Below are positions 20,162 through 28,406 of a stretch of 41,179 nt of DNA, one piece after another; the stretch's first letter is position 1, and each line of letters opens with the position of its first letter. Origin of the DNA: Parashewanella hymeniacidonis. GTDB taxonomy: Bacteria > Pseudomonadota > Gammaproteobacteria > Enterobacterales > Shewanellaceae. Location of the stretch: contig NZ_JAFEUN010000029.1 in assembly GCF_016900895.1 (NCBI RefSeq), forward strand, positions 1 through 41,179, given 5' to 3'. The notes below the pieces were generated by a model. It was not told where the DNA came from and made no database searches. It saw only the letters and a program-made list of their open reading frames with translations. Made by a program: the position numbers and the translations under genes.

Positions 20162-21127
20162 ATGGGAAGTAAAAATAACACTGCAGTTGTAGAAGAATTT
20201 GATGACACGGCAGTGATGGCTCAGGCTAAAACTGAACAAACCGCTAAGGAAGCAGAAGAAGCTTCTCAAGATGATGCACCCCGAAATTTGGATGCAACTC
20301 AGCTCTACTTAGGTGAAATTGGCTTTTCACCATTACTTTCCGCTGAAGAAGAGGTTTATTTTTCACGCAAAGCACTACTCGGGTGTGAAAAATCTCGTAA
20401 TCGAATGATTGAAAGTAACTTGCGACTTGTTGTTAAGATCGCTCGACGTTATAACAATCGTGGCTTAGCCCTCCTAGATCTTATCGAAGAAGGGAATTTA
20501 GGTTTAATCAGAGCTGTTGAAAAATTTGACCCTGAAAGAGGGTTCCGTTTTTCTACTTATGCAACATGGTGGATTCGTCAAACAATTGAACGAGCCATTA
20601 TGAATCAAACCCGCACCATTCGACTCCCTATCCATGTTGTTAAAGAGCTTAACGTCTACCTGAGAACAGCAAGAGAGCTAGCACACAAGCTTGATCATGA
20701 ACCTACGGCAGAAGAAATTGCTGAAGAACTAAATGTTCCTAGTCAAGATGTGAGTAAGTTACTTAAGCTTAATGAACGTATTACCTCTGTTGATACACCA
20801 ATCGGTGGGGAAAATGATAAAGCCTTGCTTGATGTTCTTCCTGCTGAAGAAATGGTAGGGCCGGATCATAAAGTTCAAACCAAAGATATCTCAAACTCAG
20901 TGGTAAAATGGTTAAATGAACTTAACAGTAAGCAACGTGAAGTCCTTGCTAGAAGGTTTGGTTTACTTGGTTATGAACCATCAACATTAGAAGATGTTGG
21001 TGCTGAAATTGGGCTTACACGTGAGCGAGTAAGACAAATCCAAGTCGAAGCCTTAAAGCGATTAAGAGATTTATTAAGTGCTCAAGGACTTTCAGTAGAA
21101 GCTTTATTTCAGCAACAGCAGCATTAA
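20162..21127 (+). CDS. rpoS: RNA polymerase sigma factor RpoS
   Basis: RpoS is the stationary-phase and general stress sigma factor. From ATG at 20162 it has 321 residues, against about 330 in E. coli. Region 1.2 ([16 protein letters not shown]), region 2 with [18 protein letters not shown], region 3 and region 4 ([20 protein letters not shown], the -35 recognition helix) are intact. The first 45 residues are acidic and poorly conserved, as is usual. GGGGG about eight bases before the ATG serves as RBS; an in-frame GTG at 20138 with weaker spacing is the alternative. The 77-base gap from nlpD holds a CCTAGG-N7-CCTAGG hairpin and a GCCAA/TTGGC palindrome that might influence translation. A strong terminator follows. 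Confidence 0.96.
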   Translation: MGSKNNTAVVEEFDDTAVMAQAKTEQTAKEAEEASQDDAPRNLDATQLYLGEIGFSPLLSAEEEVYFSRKALLGCEKSRNRMIESNLRLVVKIARRYNNRGLALLDLIEEGNLGLIRAVEKFDPERGFRFSTYATWWIRQTIERAIMNQTRTIRLPIHVVKELNVYLRTARELAHKLDHEPTAEEIAEELNVPSQDVSKLLKLNERITSVDTPIGGENDKALLDVLPAEEMVGPDHKVQTKDISNSVVKWLNELNSKQREVLARRFGLLGYEPSTLEDVGAEIGLTRERVRQIQVEALKRLRDLLSAQGLSVEALFQQQQH

Positions 21128-21153
21128 TAGTCCTTAGTGAAGCTCTCAATACA

Positions 21154-21183
21154 AAAAAGCCTTTGCATTTGCAAAGGCTTTTT
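21154..21183. terminator. Bidirectional terminator between rpoS and xfp
   Basis: A 13-base perfect stem (21154-21166 with 21171-21183, core GCCTTTGC) with loop ATTT begins with AAAAA and ends with TTTTT, so it works on both strands. It separates the convergent rpoS and phosphoketolase genes. Confidence 0.92.
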
Positions 21184-21209
21184 ATCTTAGCATTTAAGCG
21201 AATTAGATA

Positions 21210-23573
21210 TTAACGAGTCCATACCCAGTTTTCGATACTTTCAGGGTCAACACCGTTTGCTTTAATGTAGTTGCGATGATCAACAAGTCTCTGAAGCATA
21301 TCAGTAGTGATTGCAACGTGCTGAGTTTCGTCAATTACGCCTTGTTGGAATAACTTGTAAGCCATATCAATCACTAGGTGGTAACGAGAAGTACCATTAC
21401 GTACACCCATATCAAATGGAGTTGTAGTAGAACCTTCTTCTTCGTACCCTTTGATGCGGAAACGTTTGCTACCTTTGTAATCAAACACAAGTTTCTTAAT
21501 TGTGTTTGGATAACCGTGATAGTTGAATACAACGCCTTTGTCTTCAGTGAATACATCGTTCATTTTCCAAGGTTTAGCTTGGAATTCAAGGCTACCTAAG
21601 CCAGAACTTGTTAGCTCTGTAACACTTACGAAACGAATACGTACTTTTGGTAATAGTTCACGAATAAGTACAAGAGAAGCCATTGCTTCTTGAGTTACGT
21701 AATCACCACAAGCAGCAAGAACAACATCTGGGTTATCATCTGATGCAAAATCCCAAACCATAACACCATCTTTTGCTTGCTTACGAGCTTCTTCAAGGTT
21801 CAACCATTGTGGAAGTTCTTTTTTACCAGCAGCGATGATGTTCAGTTTGTCGCGGCCTGCATAAGCTTTTTCTGTGTATACCAATGTGCTGTTAGCATCA
21901 GCTGGTAAATATGCAGAAATGATCTTAGGATGCTTCTCAAGCATCGCACCTAAGAAAGAAGGGTTTTGATGTGAGTAACCGTTATGATCTTGACGTTCTA
22001 ATAATGAAGATAGAACAACATTACAAGCTGGCAAAGGCTTACGGAAATGTACACCTTGGCTAGCGTATACGTATTTACAGTATTGGTCAGCCATAGATGA
22101 AATAACTTGTGAGAATGACTCATAAGTTGGGAACATACCGTGGCGGCCTGTTACCGTATATCCGTGCAACATACCAAATAGTAAGTTTTCTGAAAGTAGT
22201 TCAAGTACACGGCCATCACGAGCCATATCATTGTCCCACTCTTCAATTGGCCACTGCCATGCACGATCTGTTTCTTCAAATACCGCTTGAAGTTGATTCG
22301 AGTATGTTTCATCAGGGCTGAAGATACGTAAGTTACGTTGATCACGGTTTAATTTGAACGCTTCGCGCATCCATTCACCCATTTTGTTCATCGATAAGCC
22401 ACGTTGGCCTCGAGGAACTTCAGCGCCATAAGCTAGCTGATTTAGATCTGGGTTGTTTAGTGCGCGAACTACTTCACCACCGTAGCTTAGGTGTTGACGA
22501 CCACAGCATAATTCTTTAGGAGGAAGAAGTGTTTGAATATCTTTGTCGAATACAATTTGATCGTTTTCGATAGTATAAAGTTCGTCAAACTTGTAGCTTG
22601 CTAACCAGCCATCTAGCGCTTCTAAATGCTCTTTGTTCGTCGCACATTTGTTAACGATAACTTGATGAGATTCGCAGTTACCTTCAAGCTTTTTGCCATT
22701 ATCTTCAGCAACACCAGTCCAACCTTTTGCTGTGCGCATAAGGATTACAGGCCAGCGTGGTTTTTCAATATCTTCACCGTTACGAGCACGAGTTTGAATA
22801 TCGTTGATGATTTCGTAAGACTTGTCCATGGCTTCAGCCATAGTCACGTAAACATCACCGTCTGCTTGATCGTCAACAATAATTGGGTGATAGCCTAAAC
22901 CACGGAATTCAAGGTCTAGTTCTTCATGGCTCATACGACCCATACGAGTAGGGCCTGAAATTTTGTAACCGTTGATATGAACGATTGGAAGAACTGCACC
23001 GTCAGTAGCAGGGTTAACTAGACGGTTTGCATACCAAGATGCTGCTAGTGGGCCAGTTTCAGCTTCACCATCACCAACTAATACAGTAGCAATAAGGCTA
23101 GGGTTATCTAGAACTGCACCGAAGCCTACAGATAGAGAGTAACCTAACTCGCCACCTTCTAAGATTTGACCAGGAGCTTCAGGGTTTGCATGAGAAGGGT
23201 AACCGTATGCTGCTGAAAATTTATTACAGATATCGATTAAACCATCTTCATTATAAGGAATGACTTCAGGATAAAAATGGCTTAGAGAGCCTTCTACAAA
23301 TAAGTTTGCTTGAACAGCTGGGAAACCGTGACCTGGACCTACTAAGTATATGAACTCGCGGTTATTTTTTGTAATTAGGCGGTTGACGTGTGCGTATACA
23401 AAGTTAATACCTGGGCATGTTCCCCAGTGACCTAAAAGACGTGGTTTAATGTCATCGTGTTGTAAAGGTTTCTTATGCAACACGTTCTTTTTAAGATAAA
23501 TTTGAGATGTTGCAAGGAAGTTGGTTGCTCTTACTAATTTTTTAAGAGCGGTAATTTCAGTTGCTTGGGTCAT
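21210..23573 (-). CDS. xfp: Phosphoketolase (xylulose-5-phosphate/fructose-6-phosphate)
   Basis: This thiamine-diphosphate enzyme phosphorolytically splits xylulose 5-phosphate, and often fructose 6-phosphate, to acetyl phosphate plus glyceraldehyde 3-phosphate or erythrose 4-phosphate. The 787 residues show family motifs in order: GHWGTCPGINFVYAHVNRLI, GPGHGFPA, the cofactor motif GDGEAETGPLA with HINGYKISGPT, RGQRGLSMNKMGEWM, FSPDETYSNQL and the C-terminal HLVIDMAYKL. Length is typical. GAGG is six bases before the ATG. No acetate kinase gene adjoins, so acetyl phosphate would be used by enzymes encoded elsewhere. It stands alone, divergent from a symporter gene across a regulatory gap. Substrate preference cannot be told from the sequence by eye. 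Confidence 0.95.
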   Translation of the reverse strand: MTQATEITALKKLVRATNFLATSQIYLKKNVLHKKPLQHDDIKPRLLGHWGTCPGINFVYAHVNRLITKNNREFIYLVGPGHGFPAVQANLFVEGSLSHFYPEVIPYNEDGLIDICNKFSAAYGYPSHANPEAPGQILEGGELGYSLSVGFGAVLDNPSLIATVLVGDGEAETGPLAASWYANRLVNPATDGAVLPIVHINGYKISGPTRMGRMSHEELDLEFRGLGYHPIIVDDQADGDVYVTMAEAMDKSYEIINDIQTRARNGEDIEKPRWPVILMRTAKGWTGVAEDNGKKLEGNCESHQVIVNKCATNKEHLEALDGWLASYKFDELYTIENDQIVFDKDIQTLLPPKELCCGRQHLSYGGEVVRALNNPDLNQLAYGAEVPRGQRGLSMNKMGEWMREAFKLNRDQRNLRIFSPDETYSNQLQAVFEETDRAWQWPIEEWDNDMARDGRVLELLSENLLFGMLHGYTVTGRHGMFPTYESFSQVISSMADQYCKYVYASQGVHFRKPLPACNVVLSSLLERQDHNGYSHQNPSFLGAMLEKHPKIISAYLPADANSTLVYTEKAYAGRDKLNIIAAGKKELPQWLNLEEARKQAKDGVMVWDFASDDNPDVVLAACGDYVTQEAMASLVLIRELLPKVRIRFVSVTELTSSGLGSLEFQAKPWKMNDVFTEDKGVVFNYHGYPNTIKKLVFDYKGSKRFRIKGYEEEGSTTTPFDMGVRNGTSRYHLVIDMAYKLFQQGVIDETQHVAITTDMLQRLVDHRNYIKANGVDPESIENWVWTR

Positions 23574-23675
23574 GTTAGCCTCACTGGAGCAAACGGAATT
23601 AATAGAATGATTACCTGGTGATACTATAGCTGTAATTAACTTACAAAAGTGTGTGCTATATCCAATTTTTGGCTA

Positions 23676-23695
23676 TTTGACAGAAATCTGTCAAA
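23676..23695. promoter_or_regulatory. Perfect palindrome, candidate operator upstream of xfp
   Basis: TTTGACAG and CTGTCAAA face each other across AAAT. It lies 103-122 bases before the xfp start. The arms contain TTGACA, so it could also supply a -35 element, though no matching -10 is found at 17 bases. The cognate regulator is unknown. Confidence 0.5.
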
Positions 23696-23782
23696 AGGAG
23701 TGAACAAATCCGTGTAATGGCATCAGACAATAACGTATCCTTTTGTCACTTTCGAGATATCTTTCGACTATAAAATGACAAG

Positions 23783-23798
23783 TGTGATCTTGATCACG
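23783..23798. promoter_or_regulatory. CRP-type binding site
   Basis: TGTGATCTTGATCACG matches TGTGA-N6-TCACA at nine of ten half-site bases. Its centre is about 67 bases upstream of the transcription start predicted from TATAAT at 23846. It could serve the symporter, xfp or both. An FNR-family regulator is less likely because the outer bases are TGTGA. Confidence 0.7.
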
Positions 23799-24024
23799 GC
23801 TTGGTTTTGGCATACTGTTCGTTAAACAAATCAGGGTTGATTCTTTATAATCAATTACCTGAGCTTATTCATTGAAATCACTATTTAGGTGTTATGATCT
23901 AGTCGTTTGGTTTATAAAATGGCTAGATGCAGTGTTTTTGCTTCTTGATCATTTTAGAGTTTTTCGTACAAGCGCCGCAATAAGAACTTGTCTAGTCAAA
24001 ATAAATAAAAAGCGAGTATAAAAT

Positions 24025-25446
24025 ATGCTAGAAACAATCATTAACTTTCTGAATGCATTGCTTTGGGGGAAAATCCTTGTCTATGGCTTGGTAGGTGCTG
24101 GTATCTTTCTGACAATCAGGTTGGCATTTATTCAAGTAACTGGTTTTAAACACTCAATTAAACTTATGACTATCAGCCGTGAGAAATCGGGCGACGGTTT
24201 GTCTTCTTTTCAAGTTTTTTGTACGTCTATGGCTGCACGTGTGGGGGCAGGTAATATGGCTGGGGTGGCAGTTGCTATTAGTGCAGGTGGACCAGGAGCT
24301 GTATTCTGGATGTGGTTAATTGCTGTACTCGGTATGGCTACAGCTATGACTGAAGCAACATTGGCCCAAGTATATAAAGTAAAAGATCCAGAAGGCGTAT
24401 ATCGTGGTGGCCCTGCTTATTATATGGAAAAAGGTCTAGGCCAACGTTGGATGGGAATATTATTTTCTATTCTGCTGATTATCTCGTTTGGTTTTATCTT
24501 CAGTGCAATACAAGCCAATACCATCACCAGTGCCATCACAAGTTTATATGACATAGATGCAAGCTGGATAGGTTATGGCATTGTTGTGGCGACGGCGTTT
24601 GTAATCATCGGTGGATTAAAGAAAGTTGCATATGTGTCAGAGCTTTTAGTTCCCTTTATGGCATTAGCGTATATTCTCGTTGCTTTTGTTATTGTGCTGA
24701 TGAATATTTCTGAATTGCCAGGTATTTTGATGTTGGTAATAAAAAGTGCATTCGGTCTTCAAGAGGTTGCAGCTGGCGGTGTCGCTTATGCCGTATCTCA
24801 AGCTATGCAGTCTGGTATCGCACGAGGCTTATTCTCGAATGAAGCTGGTATGGGTAGTGCTGCTAACATTGCTGCTAGTGCTACACCTAATCCGAATCAC
24901 CCTGCTTCGCAAGGCTATGTGCAAATGGTAGGGGTTTTCATTGATACGATTGTAATTTGTACCGCTACCGCTGCGTTGATAATGATTGCAGGCGATACTG
25001 GTGGCACTCATGATGGTATCGCTATTACTGTACATGCGCTTAAAAATGAAATTGGTGAATGGGGCGGAATATTTTTCTCCTTCGCAATTTTGCTGTTTTG
25101 TTTTACCTCAATTATTGCTAATTATTCATATGCTGAAACAAATATAATCTTCCTGGCTAAAAAGGGTAAATTACTCATCAATCTTTTACGAGTTGGTGTG
25201 CTAGGAATGGTCATGTTTGGTGCAATAGCTAAAATTGATTTAGTATGGAGTCTTGCTGATGTCTCGATGGGGTTAATGGCTACAGTAAACATTGTTGCTT
25301 TGATGTTGTTATCAGGAGTTGCGGTAAAAGTAGTTCGAGACTATAAGCAACAAGTTGCAAATGGTGATGAACCCGAGTTTGATATCAAAAAATTTCCTGA
25401 AATTTCAAATCAACTAAAAGACAGTATTTGGGATAAAAAAGATTAA
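24025..25446 (+). CDS. Sodium:alanine (glycine) symporter, AGCS family
   Basis: A 473-residue inner-membrane protein with about ten or eleven hydrophobic segments, typical of the alanine or glycine:cation symporter family, which uses the sodium gradient to import small neutral amino acids. Family motifs include VGAGNMAGVAVAISAGGPGA near residue 75, KDPEGVYRGGPAYYMEKGLG near 122, and GIARGLFSNEAGMGSAANIA near 265-285. The substrate is most likely alanine or glycine; this is inference from the family. The gene lies alone, divergent from phosphoketolase, and shares the CRP-type site. Confidence 0.94.
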   Translation: MLETIINFLNALLWGKILVYGLVGAGIFLTIRLAFIQVTGFKHSIKLMTISREKSGDGLSSFQVFCTSMAARVGAGNMAGVAVAISAGGPGAVFWMWLIAVLGMATAMTEATLAQVYKVKDPEGVYRGGPAYYMEKGLGQRWMGILFSILLIISFGFIFSAIQANTITSAITSLYDIDASWIGYGIVVATAFVIIGGLKKVAYVSELLVPFMALAYILVAFVIVLMNISELPGILMLVIKSAFGLQEVAAGGVAYAVSQAMQSGIARGLFSNEAGMGSAANIAASATPNPNHPASQGYVQMVGVFIDTIVICTATAALIMIAGDTGGTHDGIAITVHALKNEIGEWGGIFFSFAILLFCFTSIIANYSYAETNIIFLAKKGKLLINLLRVGVLGMVMFGAIAKIDLVWSLADVSMGLMATVNIVALMLLSGVAVKVVRDYKQQVANGDEPEFDIKKFPEISNQLKDSIWDKKD

Positions 25447-25450
25447 CCTA

Positions 25451-25484
25451 TTATCATGCCCTTATTAATATAGGGGCGTGATAA
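25451..25484 (+). repeat. Hairpin between the symporter gene and yaaA
   Basis: An 11-base stem (25451-25461, TTATCATGCCC, with 25474-25484, GGGCGTGATAA, one G-U pair) lies five bases after the symporter stop. There is no U-tract, so it is not a standard terminator. It ends just before the yaaA RBS and may limit read-through or stabilise the 3' end. Confidence 0.5.
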
Positions 25485-25500
25485 CAAATAAGGAAAAAGA

Positions 25501-26274
25501 ATGCACATACTTGTTTCTCCAGCTAAAACCTTGGACTTTGAAACCCCAACTCCCTCTTCTGTATTTACGTTGCCAGAATTGCTTGGGCACAGTGAAGAAA
25601 TAATGAAGGTTTGTCGCAACTTATCGGCTGTAGATATTGCTCGATTAATGAAAGTTAGTGACAAAATAGCAGGACTTAATGTTGCTCGATTCACTGAGTG
25701 GCATCCAGATTTTAACCTTGAAAATGCAAAACAAGCGGTGTTTGCTTTCAAAGGTGATGTATATACAGGGTTAGATTCTGAGACATTATCCAAACAAGAT
25801 ATGAAAAGTGCGCAACAGAAATTGAGGATTCTTTCTGGGCTTTATGGTTTACTAAAACCGCTAGATTTAATGATGCCTTATCGATTAGAGATGGGAACGT
25901 CACTTGAAAATAGTAGAGGCAAGAACTTATATCAATTTTGGGGTAGTACCATTACAGATAAACTCAATAGTGAATTAGATGATGACTCTTTAGTGGTCAA
26001 TCTTGCTTCTAATGAATACTTTAAGGCGGTTAAGAAAAAAGACCTTAAAGGACAGTTGATTACTCCTGTATTTAAGGATTGCAAAGCTGGCCAATATAAA
26101 GTGATAAGTTTTTACGCAAAGAAAGCTCGCGGGATGATGGCTCGCTTTATTATTCAAAATAACATTGAGTCACGTGAACAGTTAGAAGCTTTTGATGTTG
26201 CTGGCTATTATTACAGTTCAGCAGATTCAACCGTTGATGCTCCCGTTTTCTTACGTGAAGAGCAAGTTAAGTAA
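25501..26274 (+). CDS. yaaA: Peroxide stress protein YaaA
   Basis: YaaA (UPF0246/DUF328) lowers free intracellular iron and limits DNA damage during hydrogen peroxide stress in E. coli; its structure shows a DNA-binding fold. The 257-residue product starts with the family hallmark [16 protein letters not shown], and has [35 protein letters not shown] and the C-terminal [14 protein letters not shown] lies well placed before the ATG. It is the last gene before a region of decayed and mobile sequence. Confidence 0.95.
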   Translation: MHILVSPAKTLDFETPTPSSVFTLPELLGHSEEIMKVCRNLSAVDIARLMKVSDKIAGLNVARFTEWHPDFNLENAKQAVFAFKGDVYTGLDSETLSKQDMKSAQQKLRILSGLYGLLKPLDLMMPYRLEMGTSLENSRGKNLYQFWGSTITDKLNSELDDDSLVVNLASNEYFKAVKKKDLKGQLITPVFKDCKAGQYKVISFYAKKARGMMARFIIQNNIESREQLEAFDVAGYYYSSADSTVDAPVFLREEQVK

Positions 26275-26451
26275 GGGCTTTTGTACTTTGAGTTTTTCTT
26301 ATCCATTTCGGCATACGAATCTGTAATAAATTAATGTTAGGCTGAGGTGAAGTTGACTTTATATGGCTTTTGCATTGATTTTTGACTAATTGTCTGATTA
26401 GTAAAAACAATTGCCAAAACTAAATACTTTTCTTATATATAGAAATACCAC
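26275..26451. other. Gene-free stretch after yaaA
   Basis: A 177-base AT-rich stretch without an open frame, clear terminator or repeat that I can identify. It may contain the decayed promoter region of the galU remnant that follows. Confidence 0.4.
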
Positions 26452-26722
26452 ATAAAAGCCATCACTCCGGTCGCAGGAAGACGTTCCTTCAAATTTAGCT
26501 GTTTTAGGGCGTTACGTACTTTCAGAAAAATCTGAAGGTTTTTTTCTAAAACACCAATTGCTGCAGGAGATGAAATTCAGCTTACTGATGCTATGGGTAT
26601 GCTTGTTTGGCAAGAAGTCGTCGAAGCATTTCATATGCTAGGAAGGCCACTAATTTTGGTGTGGTAAAGATTTTAGAGCGGAAGTTAAATTTCTTATCAA
26701 TGACGCTAATGATAAAGACTGA
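26452..26722 (+). pseudogene. galU: Decayed remnant of galU (UTP-glucose-1-phosphate uridylyltransferase)
   Basis: Translated pieces match GalU in order but in shifting frames. ATA AAA GCC at 26452 gives (I)KAITPVAG, the GalU N-terminus with its ATG decayed to ATA. Directly after, 26483 gives VPSNLAVLGRYVLSEK, which belongs about 200 residues later, so most of the nucleotide-binding domain is deleted. After a stop and frameshift, [15 protein letters not shown] and [10 protein letters not shown] follow (26551-26646). Another deletion removes the SHDCGNKLGYMKAF region, then [19 protein letters not shown] ends at TGA 26720-26722. It cannot make a functional enzyme. A working galU would have to be elsewhere in the genome. 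Confidence 0.85.
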
Positions 26723-26754
26723 GTATAAAGGAAGCACCTGAGATTCCTTTATAC
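26723..26754. repeat. Perfect hairpin at the galU remnant/element junction
   Basis: GTATAAAGGAA (26723-26733) and TTCCTTTATAC (26744-26754) form an 11-base stem with a ten-base loop. It starts one base after the remnant's stop codon and overlaps the left end of the inverted-repeat element, so it may be the former galU terminator partly overwritten by insertion. No U-tract remains. Confidence 0.6.
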
Positions 26755-27017
26755 CCATGATACCTGAAGATGCTCGATTTCAGCGAGAATGCACAGCTTG
26801 TTAATCAAGGCGACAGTGTGCGGCAATAGTGAGCTATTGTTAGCGCTGGCAACACAGAGTATCACGCTGTGCAACTCGCACTTCGTGGACTTTCTCAGCG
26901 ACAATTCTTCTTTGTTACATTAGCTCGAAAGAATCCCGATATTCCTTCGCTAATGCGCCTCAAAGAATTGGCGCTGAGAAAGCCCTGAAACATGCATCTT
27001 CAGGTATCATGGGTATA
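26750..27017. mobile_element. MITE-like element with 24-base terminal inverted repeats
   Basis: The 268-base segment begins at 26750 with TATACCCATGATACCTGAAG plus four more bases, and 26994-27017 is its exact reverse complement (24 of 24). TA dinucleotides at both ends would fit TA-target insertion. Inside are two large structures. In the left half GCACAGC (26791) faces GCTGTGC (26866) around an inner CAATAG-TGAG-CTATTG hairpin. In the right half 26890-26909 pairs with 26963-26982 (19 of 20), with nested CATTAGC/GCTAATG. There is no open frame for a transposase, so any movement would need one from elsewhere. It ends 17 bases from the corB stop codon. Confidence 0.75.
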
Positions 27018-27034
27018 TACTCTCATATTAAGAT

Positions 27035-28306
27035 TTAGTTCGGCCTTTCATAAAACTGCGGCATAACTCTTACAGTTTTCACCATATTATCACCCACATC
27101 AATTACTTCGACGGGATAACCAGCTAAGCGCAAGCTGGTGTATTGGGCTGGAATTTCTTCTAAATATTCCAAAATCAAACCGTTCAATGTTTTTGGGCCA
27201 TCAATAGGTAATTCCCAATCCATTTCTTTGTTTAATTCACGAATGTTGATGCCGGCATCAATTAAGTAGCTGCCATCTTGTTGCGGGAAGATCTCTTCAC
27301 TTGGTGCAGGTACCATGGTGGTGGTGAAGTCACCAACAATCTCTTCAAGAATATCATCAACCGTTACCAAGCCTTGAATGTCACCGTATTCATCAACAAC
27401 GATGCCCACACGTTCCTTATTTCGCTGGAAGTTGGCTAATTGTACGTTAAGCGGCGTTCCTTCTGGTATGAAGTACAGCTCTTTTACTGCACGCAGTAAC
27501 GATGATTTGCTGAATTGTTGTTTCGATTGTAAGCGTAGGGCATCACGTAAATGGATAAAACCAACAGCATCATCAATATTATCTCGGTAAACCAATACAC
27601 GAGTGTGTGGGCTTTGTGTTACTTGTTTATTGATCAGCTTAAAATCATCGTTAACGTTAATAGCGTAGATTTCAGAACGTGGCACCATCGCATCTTCAAC
27701 GGTGATTTTTTCTAAATCTAAAATAGATAACAGCATGTCTTGGTGACGTTGTGGAATCAAAGCGCCAGCTTCGTTCACTACGGTCCGCAATTCTTCTTGG
27801 CTGAGTGCATTGGCTGATGTTTCTTTATCAGCGCCCATCAAACGAAGAAATAATGTCGTGATCAGGTTTAATCCCGAAACAAAAGGGCGCATTACAACTG
27901 CAAGGACTGTTAAAAAATAACTTGATGGAAATGCGACTTTCTCAGGGTGCAATGCCGCCATGGTTTTTGGGGTGACTTCGGCAAAAATCAAAATCACAAT
28001 AGTGAGAATACCTGTTGCAACTGCAACCCCGAGATCACCTGACATACGTCGCCCGATTTCTGCAGCAAGTACAGGTGCTAAGATATTAACAAAGTTATTG
28101 CAGATTAAGATCAAGCCAATTAATTTATCTGGCTTTTCAAGTAGCTTAGCTGCCTTTTTTGCGCCTTTGTTCCCACTATCAGCAAGATGTCTTAAACGAT
28201 AACGGTTCAAGGTCATTAAAGCGGTTTCTGAGCCAGAGAAGTAGGCTGAGCATAAGATTAGAATAACGAGGATAACCAGAAGGGTTCCCGTTGAGATAGC
28301 GTCCAA
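27035..28306 (-). CDS. corB: CNNM/CorC-family transporter, CorB (YfjD) type
   Basis: An inner-membrane protein linked in enterobacteria to magnesium/cobalt efflux. The chosen product has 423 residues: a DUF21/CNNM membrane domain with SAYFSGSETALMTLNRYRL, NNFVNILAPVLA and FAEVTPKTMAALHPEK; paired CBS domains (VPRSEIYAINV to DEYGDIQGLVTVDDILEEI); and a CorC_HlyC C-terminal domain (DGSYLIDAGINIRELN). The frame opens 30 codons earlier at TTG 28396, but TTG at 28306 has GGAG six bases upstream and matches the E. coli N-terminus (LDAISTGTLL against EHISTTTL), so it is preferred. It follows ypjD in the same direction, the order conserved in E. coli. Ion specificity is not shown by the sequence. Confidence 0.92.
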   Translation of the reverse strand: MDAISTGTLLVILVILILCSAYFSGSETALMTLNRYRLRHLADSGNKGAKKAAKLLEKPDKLIGLILICNNFVNILAPVLAAEIGRRMSGDLGVAVATGILTIVILIFAEVTPKTMAALHPEKVAFPSSYFLTVLAVVMRPFVSGLNLITTLFLRLMGADKETSANALSQEELRTVVNEAGALIPQRHQDMLLSILDLEKITVEDAMVPRSEIYAINVNDDFKLINKQVTQSPHTRVLVYRDNIDDAVGFIHLRDALRLQSKQQFSKSSLLRAVKELYFIPEGTPLNVQLANFQRNKERVGIVVDEYGDIQGLVTVDDILEEIVGDFTTTMVPAPSEEIFPQQDGSYLIDAGINIRELNKEMDWELPIDGPKTLNGLILEYLEEIPAQYTSLRLAGYPVEVIDVGDNMVKTVRVMPQFYERPN

Positions 28307-28406
28307 AAAGGGCTCCGTTTGAGTTGTTTGACATACTATTGCTAACCAAAGTCCAATGGCGAGCAAGTGAGGCGTAATTAATTTATCACACCCCAAATGT
28401 TACAGT

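Larger units (their letters stand above)
23574..24024. other. 451-base divergent regulatory gap between xfp and the symporter gene
   Basis: No credible gene is present. It holds a perfect 20-base palindrome (23676-23695) on the xfp side and a CRP-type site (23783-23798) near the middle. A plus-strand -10 TATAAT is at 23846-23851; a second possible promoter is TTGAAA with TATGAT 15 bases on, near 23873-23898. A transcript from the first would carry a leader of about 165 bases before the symporter, with no obvious terminator in it. A minus-strand TATAGT-type -10 is seen near 23624-23629 for xfp. Confidence 0.6.

Noticed and set aside
25443-25793. Minus-strand open frame of 116 codons across the yaaA start
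   Set aside because: It overlaps the conserved N-terminus of yaaA and has no RBS or recognisable product.
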